Part shown: one piece after another, positions 1 to 10,508 of the stretch
Numbering within the stretch: position 1 is the first letter of the stretch
Layout of the letters: each line of letters begins with the position of its first letter
NCBI GenBank assembly: GCA_030432695.1
Contig: JAUILN010000013.1
Coordinates: 277,025-341,024, forward strand
DNA from: a bacterium
GTDB lineage: Bacteria; Planctomycetota; UBA1135; UBA2386
Length of the DNA: 64,000 bases
Direction of reading: 5' to 3'
Made by a program: the position numbers and the translations under genes
Notes under the pieces: model-generated
What the model saw: only the letters and a program-made list of their open reading frames with translations
Database searches by the model: none
Told to the model about the DNA's origin: nothing

Positions 1-71
1 CGACGACCGCCGGCAGCAACCGCGCGTTCGCGGAAGGCCGGCCACCCCTCGAGACCCAAGGAGCGATCACG

Positions 72-515
72 ATGTCCGAATCCCAGATCACGTACCGACT
101 CATCCAGGACCTGTTGACCGAGGAGGTCGTCGAACGGACGACCCTGAAGTGCGTGTTCGTCTGCCCGGTGAGCGGCCAACGCGTGCCTGCGCAGGCCGAC
201 GTGCTGAAGGCCAACGAAGGCTCGGTGCTGACCAAGGCGAAGCACCGGCTCCGCGAGTCGATGGCGCGCTCGATGACCCGCTCGGTCTCGCAGGCCCTGC
301 GCTCGGTGCTCGGCAACAACGCCGTCGGCCGGATCGCGGGCGACGTCGGCAAGGACGCGGCGACCCGCGCGGCGAGCGGGCACGCGTTCTCGGCCGACGA
401 ACTCGAGAACGCCGCAGTGGCCGCGTTCGAGGCCAAGGCCAGGAGCCAGTTCGTCTGGGACGAGGCGCTCGGTGGCTTCCGGCACGTCCGGGCGGTGACC
501 TCCGCGGGGGCGTGA
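72..515 (+). CDS. conserved hypothetical protein (147 aa), Cys pair in CVFVCPVSG
   Basis: ATG ORF with upstream GGAG (aaggagcgatcacg-ATG); no family recognised. Confidence 0.6.
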   Translation: MSESQITYRLIQDLLTEEVVERTTLKCVFVCPVSGQRVPAQADVLKANEGSVLTKAKHRLRESMARSMTRSVSQALRSVLGNNAVGRIAGDVGKDAATRAASGHAFSADELENAAVAAFEAKARSQFVWDEALGGFRHVRAVTSAGA

Positions 516-643
516 CGGCTGCGGAGAGTCCGGTCGCGGCCCCTGGCCGTTCGGCTTCCCTCGCGCTTTCCTGCGCTCCGTGACTCTGGCACGATCGGGG
601 ACCAGGCGGGCGGCGACGTCCGCACCCCGCGACTCCGACCGTC

Positions 644-2227
644 ATGGCCCAGCCCTTCCCGACTGCCGTCCCCGTCTCCGATGCCGCCGCCGCCGCTTCC
701 GCGGGAGGGGCCCACGATGCCGTGGTGCTGGTGGCGCCCGATCCGAAGGCCGCGACGGCCGATCTGGCGCCGTGCCGGGAGGCGATCGAAGCTGCGGCCG
801 GGGTCGACGCCCGCTTCGCCAGTGGCGTGTCGCTGCTCGCCGCCGTGTCGGTCGCCGGTGGGCGGCTGGTGGTGGCGCCGACCGGTCCGTTGACCCGCGA
901 CCAGGACGACGTGCGGCGCTTCGCGACGGCCGCGGCGCAGGGCATGCGGCGGGCGCGGGATGCCGGGGCGCGCTCGCCCCTGCTGGTGATCGCGGGAATC
1001 CCCAACGACGCGCGGTTCGCGCACGCGGTGGAGGTCGCGGGGCTCGGTGCGCTCGGCGCGCTGTGGGAGCCGCTGGAGGCCCGCGAGGCGCTCGGTCAGC
1101 AGGAGTGCGAGCCGATCGAGTCGGTTGGCATCGCGGTGGCCGGCGGCAAGGTCTCCGCCGAGACCGCGCGCTGGATCACCGCGGTCGAGGCCGGCCGACG
1201 GTTGAGCCGCGACCTGGGTGGCACCGAGCCGGAGCGGATGGCGCCGCTGCGCTTCGCGGAGTACTGCGAGGAGGCGTTCGCGGGCTCGGCGGTGAAGGTG
1301 TCGATCCTCCGTGACCCGGCGGTGTTCCTTCGCGACTACCCGCTGGCCGCCGCGGTGGCGCGGGCCTCGATGCCGGTGCCGCGGCACCACCCGTGCATCG
1401 TGCGGCTCGAGTACGAGGGGGAGGGGCCGATCACCAAGACGGTGTTCCTGGCCGGCAAGGGCGTGACCTACGACACCGGCGGTGCCGACATCAAGGCCGG
1501 TGGGATCATGGCCGGCATGAGTCGCGACAAGGGTGGTGCCGCTTCGGTCGCCGGGTTGATGCATGCGATCGGCTCGCTGCAGCCGGCGGGCGTGCGGGTG
1601 GTCGCCGAGCTCGGCATGGTGCGCAACAGCATCGGCGCCGAGTGCTTCGTCTCCGACGAGATCATCAAGAGTCACGCGGGCGTGCGGGTGCGGATCGGCA
1701 ACACCGACGCCGAGGGCCGACTGGTGCTGGCCGACCTGCTGTCGCACCTGCGCGAGGAAGCGCAGACGGCCAAGAACCCGTGCGTGCTGTCGGTGGCGAC
1801 GCTGACCGGTCACTCGGCACGCGCGGTCGGCCCCTACAACATCGCGCTCGACAACGGGCCGGCGCGGGCCGCGGGCATCGCCGAGGCTCTGTCGGCAGCC
1901 GGCGACGCCTGGGGCGATCCGTTCGACGTGTCGCGGCTCCGGCCCGAGGACTTCGACTTCGTCGCGCCGAAGACCCGCGCCGACGACGTGTTCTCCTGCA
2001 ACTCGGCGCCGTCGACCGCGACCGCACGCGGCCACCAGTTCCCGATGGCGTTCCTGGCGATCGCCTCGGGCCTCGACCGCCATGGTCGCGATGGCGAACC
2101 TCCGATCCCGTTCACCCACTGCGACATCGGCGGCAGCTACTGCGAGAACATGGACTGGCAGCACGGTCGACCGACCGGGCGGCCGGTGGTCGGTCTGCTG
2201 ACCGGTCTGCTTGGAGGCGACGCGTGA
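644..2227 (+). CDS. M17 leucyl aminopeptidase family protein (PepA/NPEPL1-like)
   Basis: GKGVTYDTGGADIKAGGIMAGMSRDKGGAASVAG and NTDAEGRLVLADLL metal-binding/active-site motifs. Confidence 0.9.
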   Translation: MAQPFPTAVPVSDAAAAASAGGAHDAVVLVAPDPKAATADLAPCREAIEAAAGVDARFASGVSLLAAVSVAGGRLVVAPTGPLTRDQDDVRRFATAAAQGMRRARDAGARSPLLVIAGIPNDARFAHAVEVAGLGALGALWEPLEAREALGQQECEPIESVGIAVAGGKVSAETARWITAVEAGRRLSRDLGGTEPERMAPLRFAEYCEEAFAGSAVKVSILRDPAVFLRDYPLAAAVARASMPVPRHHPCIVRLEYEGEGPITKTVFLAGKGVTYDTGGADIKAGGIMAGMSRDKGGAASVAGLMHAIGSLQPAGVRVVAELGMVRNSIGAECFVSDEIIKSHAGVRVRIGNTDAEGRLVLADLLSHLREEAQTAKNPCVLSVATLTGHSARAVGPYNIALDNGPARAAGIAEALSAAGDAWGDPFDVSRLRPEDFDFVAPKTRADDVFSCNSAPSTATARGHQFPMAFLAIASGLDRHGRDGEPPIPFTHCDIGGSYCENMDWQHGRPTGRPVVGLLTGLLGGDA

Positions 2228-3417
2228 GCCAGGGCCGTTCGCAGGTCTACGAGGTGGAAGGCGCGGGACGCTTCGACGCGCCGCGCACCGCCATCGGTTG
2301 GGGGGCGGTTTCCGAGGTCGGCGCGGCGCTGGAGCGGCTCGCCGCCGATTCGGTGTTGCTGGTGGCTGACCGAAGGGCCTACACGGCGTCGGGCGCCGAG
2401 GCGGCGTTGGCCGAGGCGTTGAGCGTCCGCCGGGTGCAGCGGATCGACGTCGACGGACCGAACCCGGATGCGGCCGCGATCGAGGTCGCGGTGGCGCGGT
2501 GCCGGGCGATGGAGCCCGACGTGGTGCTCGCGGTCGGTGGCGGTTCGGCGATCGATCTTGCGAAGGCGGTCGCCGGCTGCTGCGGGACCGACGCCGAGGT
2601 CGTCGACGTGCTGCGCGGGCAGGCCCCGATCGGTTCCGAGGTGCCGCCGTTGATCGCGGTGCCGACGACGGCGGGGACCGGCTCGGAGGCGACCCACTTC
2701 GCGGCGCTGTACGTCGAGGGACGCAAGGTCTCGTTGGCGCACCAGAAGCTGCGTCCGGCGTACGCGATCGTCGATCCGTCGTTGAGCCGTTCCGCGCCGC
2801 GGGAACTCCGGGCGGTCGCCGGCCTCGATGCCTTCGCCCAGGCGCTGGAGTCGGCGTGGGCGGTGGACGCCACCGAGCAGAGTCTCGCCGATTCGTGCCG
2901 GGCGCTCGAGCTGGCCGGTCCGCAGCTCGACGACGTGGTGCACGCGCCGTCGGCAGCCGCATTCGATGCGATGGCGCGCGCTGCGTTCCATGCCGGGCGA
3001 GCGATCGACGTGGCCAAGACCACGGCGGCGCACGCGCTGTCGTACTGGCTGACCGCGAAGCACGGCGTGCCGCACGGGCACGCCGTGGCGCTGTTCCTCG
3101 GCCCGATCCTGAGCTTCAACGCGCAGGTGTCGGCCCAGGACTGCGTCGATCCGCGTGGCGCCGAAGCGGTGAAGGCGCGGTTGGCCGCGGCCTGCAAGGC
3201 GATGAAGATCTCCAGCCCCGCGGCGCTCAGGGTGCGGTGGGACGCGTTCCTGCAGAGCCTGTCGATTCCGACCCGACTTTCGGAGGTCGGCGTGAAGACC
3301 GACGACGACCGGCAGGCGTTGGTCGAAGCGGTCAATCCGGAGCGCTTGTCGAACAACCCGCGGCGGCTCGACCGCGCGGCGCTGGAGCGGATCGTCGCCG
3401 AGGCGGACGGGCGTTGA
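2224..3417 (+). CDS. iron-containing alcohol dehydrogenase, phosphonoacetaldehyde reductase-like
   Basis: GGGSAIDLAKA, PTTAGTGSEATHFA, HALSYWLTAKHGVPHGHAVAL motifs; GTG start overlapping the upstream stop (GTGA); the longer 1393 ORF start is out-of-frame readthrough of the M17 gene. Confidence 0.85.
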   Translation: MSQGRSQVYEVEGAGRFDAPRTAIGWGAVSEVGAALERLAADSVLLVADRRAYTASGAEAALAEALSVRRVQRIDVDGPNPDAAAIEVAVARCRAMEPDVVLAVGGGSAIDLAKAVAGCCGTDAEVVDVLRGQAPIGSEVPPLIAVPTTAGTGSEATHFAALYVEGRKVSLAHQKLRPAYAIVDPSLSRSAPRELRAVAGLDAFAQALESAWAVDATEQSLADSCRALELAGPQLDDVVHAPSAAAFDAMARAAFHAGRAIDVAKTTAAHALSYWLTAKHGVPHGHAVALFLGPILSFNAQVSAQDCVDPRGAEAVKARLAAACKAMKISSPAALRVRWDAFLQSLSIPTRLSEVGVKTDDDRQALVEAVNPERLSNNPRRLDRAALERIVAEADGR

Positions 3418-3430
3418 GCCGGGCGGCCCG

Positions 3431-4009
3431 ATGACCGAGATCCTGCTGGCCAGCGGCTCGCGCTATCGCAGGGAGCTGCTCGAGCGGCTGGGTCTGCCGT
3501 TCCACAGCGTGTCGCCCGACGTCGACGAGTCGGAGCTGCAGGCCTCGGGTCGACCGCCGCGGGAGATCGCGGCGCTGTTGGCCCGGGCCAAGGCCGACGC
3601 GGTCGCCGGTCGCGCGCCGGCGTCGTTGGTGATCGGCTCGGACCAGGTCTGCGCCCTCGACGACGAGGTGCTCGGCAAGCCCGGGTCGCGCGAGGCGAAC
3701 GTCGCGCAGCTGGTCCGGTTGTCCGGTCGTGCCCACCGGCTGTGGACCGCGGTCTGCGTGCAGCGTGGCGCCCAGCGCCGCGAGTTCGTGGTGGAGGCGG
3801 TGCTGACCATGCGCGCGCTGTCGCCCGAACGGCTGGCGCGCTACGTGGCGATGGACCAGGCCTGGGACTGTGCCGGCGGCTACAAGCTCGAGTCGGGCGG
3901 CATCGCGTTGTTCGAGCGGATCGACTGCGCCGACCACACCGCGATCCTCGGCCTGCCGCTGATGGAGCTGGCGCGGGTGCTGGAGGAGTTCGGGTTCCCG
4001 GTGTTCTGA
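3431..4009 (+). CDS. maf: Maf-like nucleotide pyrophosphatase
   Basis: N-terminal ILLASGSRYRRELLERLGLPF, SPDVDE, IGSDQVCALDDEVLGKP. Confidence 0.92.
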   Translation: MTEILLASGSRYRRELLERLGLPFHSVSPDVDESELQASGRPPREIAALLARAKADAVAGRAPASLVIGSDQVCALDDEVLGKPGSREANVAQLVRLSGRAHRLWTAVCVQRGAQRREFVVEAVLTMRALSPERLARYVAMDQAWDCAGGYKLESGGIALFERIDCADHTAILGLPLMELARVLEEFGFPVF

Positions 4010-4047
4010 AGGCAGTCCGTCGGGGCCGTCGTCCGGACGAGGCTGCT

Positions 4048-4731
4048 TCAGTCGACGAGCAGCAGGAGCAGCAGTCCGCTACCCACGTAGACGATCAGCC
4101 CCCAGAGCACGCCCTTGGCGATGCGGCAGCCGGTGAACACGCTGAGCCCGATGCCTGCGACGATCGCCTCCCACAGGAAGAAGGCGTCGGTGAGCCGCGC
4201 CAGGTGATGCAGGGTGCTGTGCGGTGCGGACTTCGTGAGAGCAGCCAGTCCCAGGTGGCAGCCCTGCGGATCGTTCGTGATGCCGATGAGCAGGCCGGAG
4301 ACCGCGGTGTCCAGCGCGCCGATGACTCCCACATACCAGACCAGCGACCAGTAGCGCCCGAAGGACTGCGATCCCCCGAGGACGCGATGGCCCACCAGGA
4401 GCAGCAGCGTCGCATACATCAACTTCCCGAGCAGCGCGCTGACGATCGTCAGGCTGCGGATCGTGTTCCGGCTGGACCCGATGCGCCGTTCCAGGAGCCG
4501 GTCCGCTTCCTCCGGGTTCAACCGGCCTTCGGCGACGTCGGCCGCGTACAGGGCTTCGAGGCGCTCGTTGACGAACTCGGTCATGGTGTCGCCTGCGAGG
4601 ACGTCGAACAGGACTCCGCAGAGCACCATGAACAGGCAGGGCACCAGCCAGCCGCCTTCATGCAGCACAGCGCGCATGGCGTGGACGGGCCTGAAGAATA
4701 CGTCGAGGATGCGGGCGACGGAGTTCAGCAT
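4048..4731 (-). CDS. multi-pass membrane protein, Yip1-domain-like
   Basis: MLNSVARILDVFFRPVHAMRAV... hydrophobic segments; internal ATG within the longer ORF 4048..5577. Confidence 0.6.
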   Translation of the reverse strand: MLNSVARILDVFFRPVHAMRAVLHEGGWLVPCLFMVLCGVLFDVLAGDTMTEFVNERLEALYAADVAEGRLNPEEADRLLERRIGSSRNTIRSLTIVSALLGKLMYATLLLLVGHRVLGGSQSFGRYWSLVWYVGVIGALDTAVSGLLIGITNDPQGCHLGLAALTKSAPHSTLHHLARLTDAFFLWEAIVAGIGLSVFTGCRIAKGVLWGLIVYVGSGLLLLLLVD

Positions 4732-5007
4732 GGTGGAGCGAGCCCCTGTCGGAGGGCGTGCGGTCGGAGGCTGGCACCGACCACGCCACCGATGATGCCC
4801 GGCGGAGTCCACAGCCTGACATGCCTGGCCCTGTTCCCGTTCCCACTCGGGGAATTCGCGGTCGGCTGGCGGTCCTCGGAGGCCGGGTGCGGCCTGGGGA
4901 GATCCCGTTCCCCATGGAAGAGGAACCGTCCGTCCGAGGCATCGCGTCGGACGACCCTCGCCCCGGTCACGCGTGCGGTCGCTTCGCGGCGGCGCGACTG
5001 CGCCGCA

Positions 5008-5048
5008 AATCTGTCGTAGTTGGTGCCTGGCACCAACTACGACAGATT
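5008..5048. repeat. REP-like perfect palindrome, 19-bp arms, 3-nt loop (copy A)
   Basis: AATCTGTCGTAGTTGGTGC-CTG-GCACCAACTACGACAGATT; second diverged copy at 56754..56794. Confidence 0.9.
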
Positions 5049-5057
5049 CTGGTGGGC

Positions 5058-5798
5058 TCAGCCGCGGCTGATCATCGCCAGGAACTCCCGTCGGGTCGCC
5101 GGGTCGTCGCGGAACGCGCCGGTCATGCGGCTGGTGGCGGTCAGGCTGCCGGGCTTGCTCACGCCGCGGGTGGTCATGCAGAAGTGCTCGGCTTCGATCA
5201 CCACCGCCACGCCCTTGGGCGCCAGCCAGCGGTCGATCGCGTCGGCGATCTGCACGGTGAGCTTCTCCTGGATCTGCAGGCGCTTGGCGTAGACCTCGAC
5301 GAGCCGGGCGATCTTCGACAGGCCGACGACGCGCTTGTCCGGCAGGTAGGCGACGTGGGCGCGGCCGAGGAACGGCACCATGTGGTGCTCGCAGTGCGAC
5401 TCGAGGCGGATGTCGCGGACCGTGACCATCTCGTCGTAGCCTTCGATCTCCTCGAAGGTCTTGGCGAGGATCTCCTCGGGGTCCTGGTCGTAGCCCTTGA
5501 AGAACTCGCGGTAGGCGCGGACCACGCGGGCCGGGGTCTCCTGGACGCCTTCGCGGTCGGGGTCGTCGCCGGCCCACGCGATCAGGGTGCGGACCGCGGC
5601 TTCGGCCTCTTCGCGGGTCGGCCGCGGCCGACCCGTGACCGTTCTTGCCGATTCGGACGGCGCTGCCGGTTCGGATGGGGCGGTGAGCCGGGTCCGGCCA
5701 CGGGAGAGTCCGTTGGCCTCGGAACGCTTCTCGGTGGGAGTGGGATCGGTCTCGGTCACGGCTCTCTGGGCCCTGCTGGCCGGGGGCGCGGGATGCAT
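5058..5798 (-). CDS. folE: GTP cyclohydrolase I
   Basis: [54 protein letters not shown]; start ATG 5798 or GTG 5759. Confidence 0.95.
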   Translation of the reverse strand: MHPAPPASRAQRAVTETDPTPTEKRSEANGLSRGRTRLTAPSEPAAPSESARTVTGRPRPTREEAEAAVRTLIAWAGDDPDREGVQETPARVVRAYREFFKGYDQDPEEILAKTFEEIEGYDEMVTVRDIRLESHCEHHMVPFLGRAHVAYLPDKRVVGLSKIARLVEVYAKRLQIQEKLTVQIADAIDRWLAPKGVAVVIEAEHFCMTTRGVSKPGSLTATSRMTGAFRDDPATRREFLAMISRG

Positions 5799-5966
5799 GC
5801 CCTGCGGCTTCGCGACCTGGGTAGGCGCGGATGCGCGCGGAGGCAACCGGGCGAGTCTAAGCCGGCGTGCCGGGGAATGCGACCGCAGGCAGGTCGGCTG
5901 CCGCGGGCCGGCCGGTCCCGTGGGTCGATCCGGGTGCGGGCGGCCGATACGCTCCGCGGCTCGCCG

Positions 5967-7583
5967 ATGAACATCCAGGTCCACGACACCCTCACCCGCC
6001 AGAAGCGCCCCCTCGAGCCGGTCGAGCCCGGCCAGGTCCGGCTCTACGCCTGTGGTCCGACCGTCTACAGCGACTGCCACATCGGCCACCTGATGGGGCC
6101 GGTGCTGTTCGACGCGGTGGCGCGCTGGCTGCAGGCGCGCGGCTTCGCGGTCCGCTTCGTCAACAACATCACCGACATCGACGACAAGATCATCAGGCGG
6201 GCCGCAGAGACCGGCGAGACCTGGCAGGCGGTCGCCGAGCGTTACACGGCGCAGTACTTCGAGTTCCTGCAGCAGCTGGGCGTGACCACGATCACCGACC
6301 ACCCGCGCTGCACCGAGTACGTCGAGCAGATGGTCGCGTTCATCGCCAAGCTGGTGGAGGCCGACCGCGCCTACGTGGCTGGCGACGGCGTCTACTACGA
6401 CTGCGCCAAGCAGGACGGTTACGGCAAGCTGTCGGGGCGGCGCCTGGAGGACATGCTCGAGGGCGCGCGGATCGGCGCGGTCGAGGGATTGCGGCAGCCC
6501 GCCGACTTCGCGCTGTGGAAGTTCGCGAAGCCGGGCGAGCCGAGCTGGCCGAGTCCCTGGGGTGACGGTCGGCCCGGCTGGCACGTCGAGTGCTCGGTGA
6601 TGGCGCGCGAGCTGCTCGGCGAGAAGTTCGACCTGCACGGCGGTGGCGACGACCTGAAGTTCCCGCACCACGAGAACGAGATCGCCCAGAGCGAGGCCTA
6701 CGGCGACGCCTTCGCCTGCCAGTGGATGCACCACGGCCTGGCGCAGTACGGCGGCAAGAAGATCGCCAAGAGCGATCCCCGGATGAAGGATCCGGAGTTC
6801 AGCAAGCAGTTCAACGCGCGTTACCTGGTCGACACCTACGGGGCGCCGGCGGTGCGGCTGTTCCTGCTGCGCGGCCACTACCGGCGGCCGATCGATTTCG
6901 AGCCGACCAACGTCGCGGCGGCGAAGACCGGGTTGGTGCGCCTGCTCGAGCGGCTCGGCCCGCTGGCCGAGGAGGCCAGTTCTCCGCCGCTCACGGAGAT
7001 CCTCGGTCGTGCCCTGCCCGACGACCTGGCGACGGCGCGCGATCGGTTCGCCGCCGCGATGGACGACGACTTCAACACCGGCGAGGCGATCGCCCAGCTG
7101 TTCGTGCTGCAGAATGCGGCCGCCAAGGCGGGCGCCGACGCGGTCCGCTCCGACCTGGCGTGGACCCTGCTCCGTGACCTGGGTCGACTCCTCGGCCTCT
7201 TCCGACCCGGCGATCTCGAGCAGCTCAAGGGTGGTGCGGTCGACGAGCGGGCCGGAGCGGTGGTCGGATTGGTGTTGCGGCTGCGAGCCGAGGCCCGCGC
7301 CGCCAAGGACTTCGCCACCGCCGACCGACTGCGCGACGCGCTGCAGACCGCCGGCGTCGAGGTGCACGACGCCGGCGAGGCGACCGACTTCGAGCTCCCT
7401 GGCGGTGAGCGTGCCGCAGAGACCGTCCTCGATGCGGTGCTGCCGGCGCTGGTCGAACTGCGGCGCGAGGCGCGGGCGGCCAAGGACTTCGCCCGTTCCG
7501 ACGCGCTCCGCGACGGGCTGGCGGAGGCCGGCGTGCTCCTGAAGGACGCGCCCGACGGCTCGGTGAGCTGGCAGTTCGCGTGA
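5967..7583 (+). CDS. cysS: cysteinyl-tRNA synthetase
   Basis: [45 protein letters not shown] (KMSKS-like). Confidence 0.97.
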   Translation: MNIQVHDTLTRQKRPLEPVEPGQVRLYACGPTVYSDCHIGHLMGPVLFDAVARWLQARGFAVRFVNNITDIDDKIIRRAAETGETWQAVAERYTAQYFEFLQQLGVTTITDHPRCTEYVEQMVAFIAKLVEADRAYVAGDGVYYDCAKQDGYGKLSGRRLEDMLEGARIGAVEGLRQPADFALWKFAKPGEPSWPSPWGDGRPGWHVECSVMARELLGEKFDLHGGGDDLKFPHHENEIAQSEAYGDAFACQWMHHGLAQYGGKKIAKSDPRMKDPEFSKQFNARYLVDTYGAPAVRLFLLRGHYRRPIDFEPTNVAAAKTGLVRLLERLGPLAEEASSPPLTEILGRALPDDLATARDRFAAAMDDDFNTGEAIAQLFVLQNAAAKAGADAVRSDLAWTLLRDLGRLLGLFRPGDLEQLKGGAVDERAGAVVGLVLRLRAEARAAKDFATADRLRDALQTAGVEVHDAGEATDFELPGGERAAETVLDAVLPALVELRREARAAKDFARSDALRDGLAEAGVLLKDAPDGSVSWQFA

Positions 7584-7644
7584 CGCCCGCCGGAGCGCGA
7601 CCGCGCCGTTGCGCCGCCTTGCCCCGGGTGGTGGACTGTTCGCC

Positions 7645-8445
7645 ATGGACGAGCGACGTGGCGTCTGGTGCGGTGTGCTGCTGTGGGTGGTGTTCTTGAC
7701 CGGCTGCGCCGGCCCGACCAGCCGGATCGATCGATCGGCCGAGTCGGAGCAGGCGGAGCCGCGCTCCAGCGCCACCGTTCCGACCGACTGGGAGAGCTTC
7801 GGCCACAGCGTCCAGGGCCGCCCCTTGCGCCAGCGATCGATCGGCCGTGGCCCGCGGCGCGCGCTGTGGATCGGTGGCATCCACGGCGACGAGGTCGAGG
7901 GCATGGTGGCCACCGAGGAGTTGCCGAGCGCCTTCGCCGCGGTGCCCGGCCTGGGCGACCGGGTCACGCTCACGATCGTCGAGGACGTGAATCCCGACGG
8001 CCGCGCCGCCCGCCGCCGGGGCAACTCCCGTGGCGTCGACCTCAACCGCAACTACCCGGCGGAGAACTACCGGGCCGGTGGCTCGCGGGGGCCGATGGCG
8101 CTCAGCGAACCCGAGGCGAGAGCGCTGTACGAGCTGCTCGGTGAACTCCAGCCCGACGTGGTGCTGGTGGCCCACTCCTGGGGTCGCAAGCCGACCGGTC
8201 CCGCCGCGTTCGTCAACTTCGACGGCCCGGCCGAGGCGCTGGCGGAGCGCTTCTCCGAGCTGAGCGGCATGCCGGTGGTGCCCTCGACCAACATCCACGG
8301 CACGCCCGGCTCGCTCGGCTCCCTGGTCGGCATCGACCGCGGCATCCCGATCCTGACGATCGAGTGGGAGAAGGGCACCGATCCCATCGACTGCTGGCAG
8401 GCGACCTCGCGGGCGATCCTCGCGGTGATCGCCGGCGAGGGGTGA
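7645..8445 (+). CDS. M14-family zinc carboxypeptidase/murein peptide amidase-like lipoprotein
   Basis: lipobox-like [48 protein letters not shown]. Confidence 0.82.
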   Translation: MDERRGVWCGVLLWVVFLTGCAGPTSRIDRSAESEQAEPRSSATVPTDWESFGHSVQGRPLRQRSIGRGPRRALWIGGIHGDEVEGMVATEELPSAFAAVPGLGDRVTLTIVEDVNPDGRAARRRGNSRGVDLNRNYPAENYRAGGSRGPMALSEPEARALYELLGELQPDVVLVAHSWGRKPTGPAAFVNFDGPAEALAERFSELSGMPVVPSTNIHGTPGSLGSLVGIDRGIPILTIEWEKGTDPIDCWQATSRAILAVIAGEG

Positions 8446-8503
8446 TCCGCCCGAACCGCGCTCCGGGCGGTGACGTCCCGCGGCGATCCGCTACCGTGAC
8501 GAC

Positions 8504-9802
8504 GTGATCCTCGCCGCACCCATCGCGCTCGTGCTGGCCGTCCTCGGCAGGGTCGGTTCGCCGGTTCCTGCCGACCCGCCGCCGCGCGCCGCCGCGCACC
8601 CCGGTCCACCGGTCTACGTCGAGGTGGAGATCGACGAGACGCAGGTCGACGTCCGCTTCACGGGTGAGCAGAACACCCTGCTCGCCTGGCTCGAGGGTCC
8701 ACCGCCGCCCGAGGACGCGCCCGACGACTGGATCCCCGAGGTCTACCTCGAGGCTCCGCTGTCGCCCGCGCAGGTCGCGCACCTGAAGGGCCGTATCGAG
8801 GCGTTCTTCGCCGAGCAGCCGGAGCTGCAGGTCGACGACCGCAAGGCCGAGTGGACGGTCCGCGAGATCGTCGTGCCGCCCGACGACGTCACCGGCTACG
8901 GCACGCCGGCCCTGCAGTTCGTGTTGCACGTGCCGCTCGCCGAGGCGCCGAGGCGGATCGGTGTGCAGTGGTCGCACTGGCGGCGTCTCAGCTGGTTCGA
9001 GCAGACCCGACTGCCGGTGCTGTTCCGGGCGTTCGGCGATGCGCGGCTGGTGTTCCTGACCCCGGAGGAGCCCGGCCATGTCTGGCACAGCGACTCGGTG
9101 GTGCCGCGCGAGCCGCCGGTGATCGTGGAGGTGCAGGCGCCGCCGCCCGAGGAGTTGCCGGTGTCGCTGCTGTCGGTGGGCTGTGGGCTGTTGGCGTTGC
9201 TCGGTCTGGTGCCGACCCTGCGCGGCAGCGTGCGGTGGCCGGTGTGGCTGGTGTTCGCGGCCAGCATGGTGGCGACCGGCTGGTTCGGGCGCGGCTTCTG
9301 GGTGGTCGAGGTGCCGAACCCGCTGGTGCCGGAGGTCGCGCCGCCCGACGCCGCCGAGGCCCAGGCGATCTTCGAGAGCCTGCACCGCAACACCTACCAG
9401 GCGTTCGAGGGGCGGAGCGAACGCGAGATCTACGAGCTGCTGCAGCGCAGCGTGACGCCCAACCTCCTCGACCCGCTCTACGGCGAGATCTACGAGAGCC
9501 TGGTGATGCGTGGCGAGGGCGGCGCGGTGTGTCAGATCGAGGGCTACGAGCGGGTCGACGCCGAGGTCTTCGAGGATGCCGAAGCCGATCCCTGGGAGGA
9601 CGTGCCCGAGGAGCTGGTCGACCGGCCGCGCTTCGAGCTGCGTTGGACCTGGAACCTGCGCGGCGTGGTGTCGCACTGGGGCCACGAGCACCGGCGGTTG
9701 AACCGCTACGAGGCCGACTACGTGGTGGTGCACGATGGCGCGTCGTGGAAGATCGCGTCGGTGGACATCCTCGACCACGAGCGCGTCGACAGCGATGGCT
9801 GA
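8504..9802 (+). CDS. membrane-anchored orphan protein of a putative metal-transport cluster
   Basis: 432-aa ORF; mid-protein hydrophobic segments; C-terminal GVVSHWGHEHRRLNRYEADYVVVHDGASWKIASVDIL; overlaps the ABC ATPase start. Confidence 0.7.
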   Translation: MILAAPIALVLAVLGRVGSPVPADPPPRAAAHPGPPVYVEVEIDETQVDVRFTGEQNTLLAWLEGPPPPEDAPDDWIPEVYLEAPLSPAQVAHLKGRIEAFFAEQPELQVDDRKAEWTVREIVVPPDDVTGYGTPALQFVLHVPLAEAPRRIGVQWSHWRRLSWFEQTRLPVLFRAFGDARLVFLTPEEPGHVWHSDSVVPREPPVIVEVQAPPPEELPVSLLSVGCGLLALLGLVPTLRGSVRWPVWLVFAASMVATGWFGRGFWVVEVPNPLVPEVAPPDAAEAQAIFESLHRNTYQAFEGRSEREIYELLQRSVTPNLLDPLYGEIYESLVMRGEGGAVCQIEGYERVDAEVFEDAEADPWEDVPEELVDRPRFELRWTWNLRGVVSHWGHEHRRLNRYEADYVVVHDGASWKIASVDILDHERVDSDG

Positions 9803-10508
9803 GGGCCCGGACGATTCCCCCGGCGGTGGCGTCCGGATCTGCGAGTTGTCGTTCGCGCGCGCAGCGCACGACCGAGGCGGCGAGAGCTTCCGTCTGACGG
9901 TCGACGAGCTGGCGGTCGAGCCCGGCCGTGCGGTGGCCTGCATCGGCCCGTCGGGCTGCGGCAAGACCACGCTGCTGCACCTGGTCGCGGGGATCCTCGC
10001 GCCCGACCGCGGTTCGGTGCGGGTCGATGGCGTGGAGTTGGTCGGCATGCCGGCCGCACTGCGCCGTCGCTTCCGGCTGCGGCGCGTCGGTCTGGTGTTC
10101 CAGGAGTTCGAGCTGCTCGAGTACCTGAGCGTGGCCGAGAACGTGCTGCTGCCGTGGTCGATGGGGCGCGGTGTCGATCCTGCGGCGAAGGAGCGGCTCG
10201 GCGAGCTGGCGGAGGCCACCGGGATCGCTCCGCTACTGCGGCGCCGCCCGCGGCGGCTGTCGCAGGGCGAGCGGCAGCGGGTCGCGATCTGTCGGGCGTT
10301 GATCACCGCGCCCAAGGTGCTGCTGGCCGACGAGCCGACCGGCAACCTCGATCCGCGCACCGGCGGCCGGGTCCTCGATCTGCTGCTCGAGCAGGCCGCA
10401 GCGCGCGGCGCGGCGCTGTTGATGGTCACCCACGACCACGGCCTGTTGGGCCGCTTCGACGCGGTGGTCGATCTCGGCGCCGTGGCGGGTGCGGAGGCGC
10501 GTCGTTGA
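9795..10508 (+). CDS. ABC transporter ATP-binding protein (LolD/MacB-type)
   Basis: Walker A GPSGCGKTT, LSQGERQRVAICRAL signature, VLLADEPTGNLD Walker B. Confidence 0.93.
   Translation: MAEGPDDSPGGGVRICELSFARAAHDRGGESFRLTVDELAVEPGRAVACIGPSGCGKTTLLHLVAGILAPDRGSVRVDGVELVGMPAALRRRFRLRRVGLVFQEFELLEYLSVAENVLLPWSMGRGVDPAAKERLGELAEATGIAPLLRRRPRRLSQGERQRVAICRALITAPKVLLADEPTGNLDPRTGGRVLDLLLEQAAARGAALLMVTHDHGLLGRFDAVVDLGAVAGAEARR

Noticed and set aside
5020-5292. Small + strand ORF beginning MVPGTNYDRF
   Set aside because: Starts inside the REP-like palindrome and continues antisense to folE; the same peptide-like string recurs at the other palindrome because the DNA is repeated, not because a peptide is conserved
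5058-8051. 997-aa - strand ORF spanning the cysS region
   Set aside because: Only its C-terminal part is real (folE, from about 5798); the rest is antisense to cysS/M14 with low-complexity Arg/Gly/His content typical of GC-rich mirror frames
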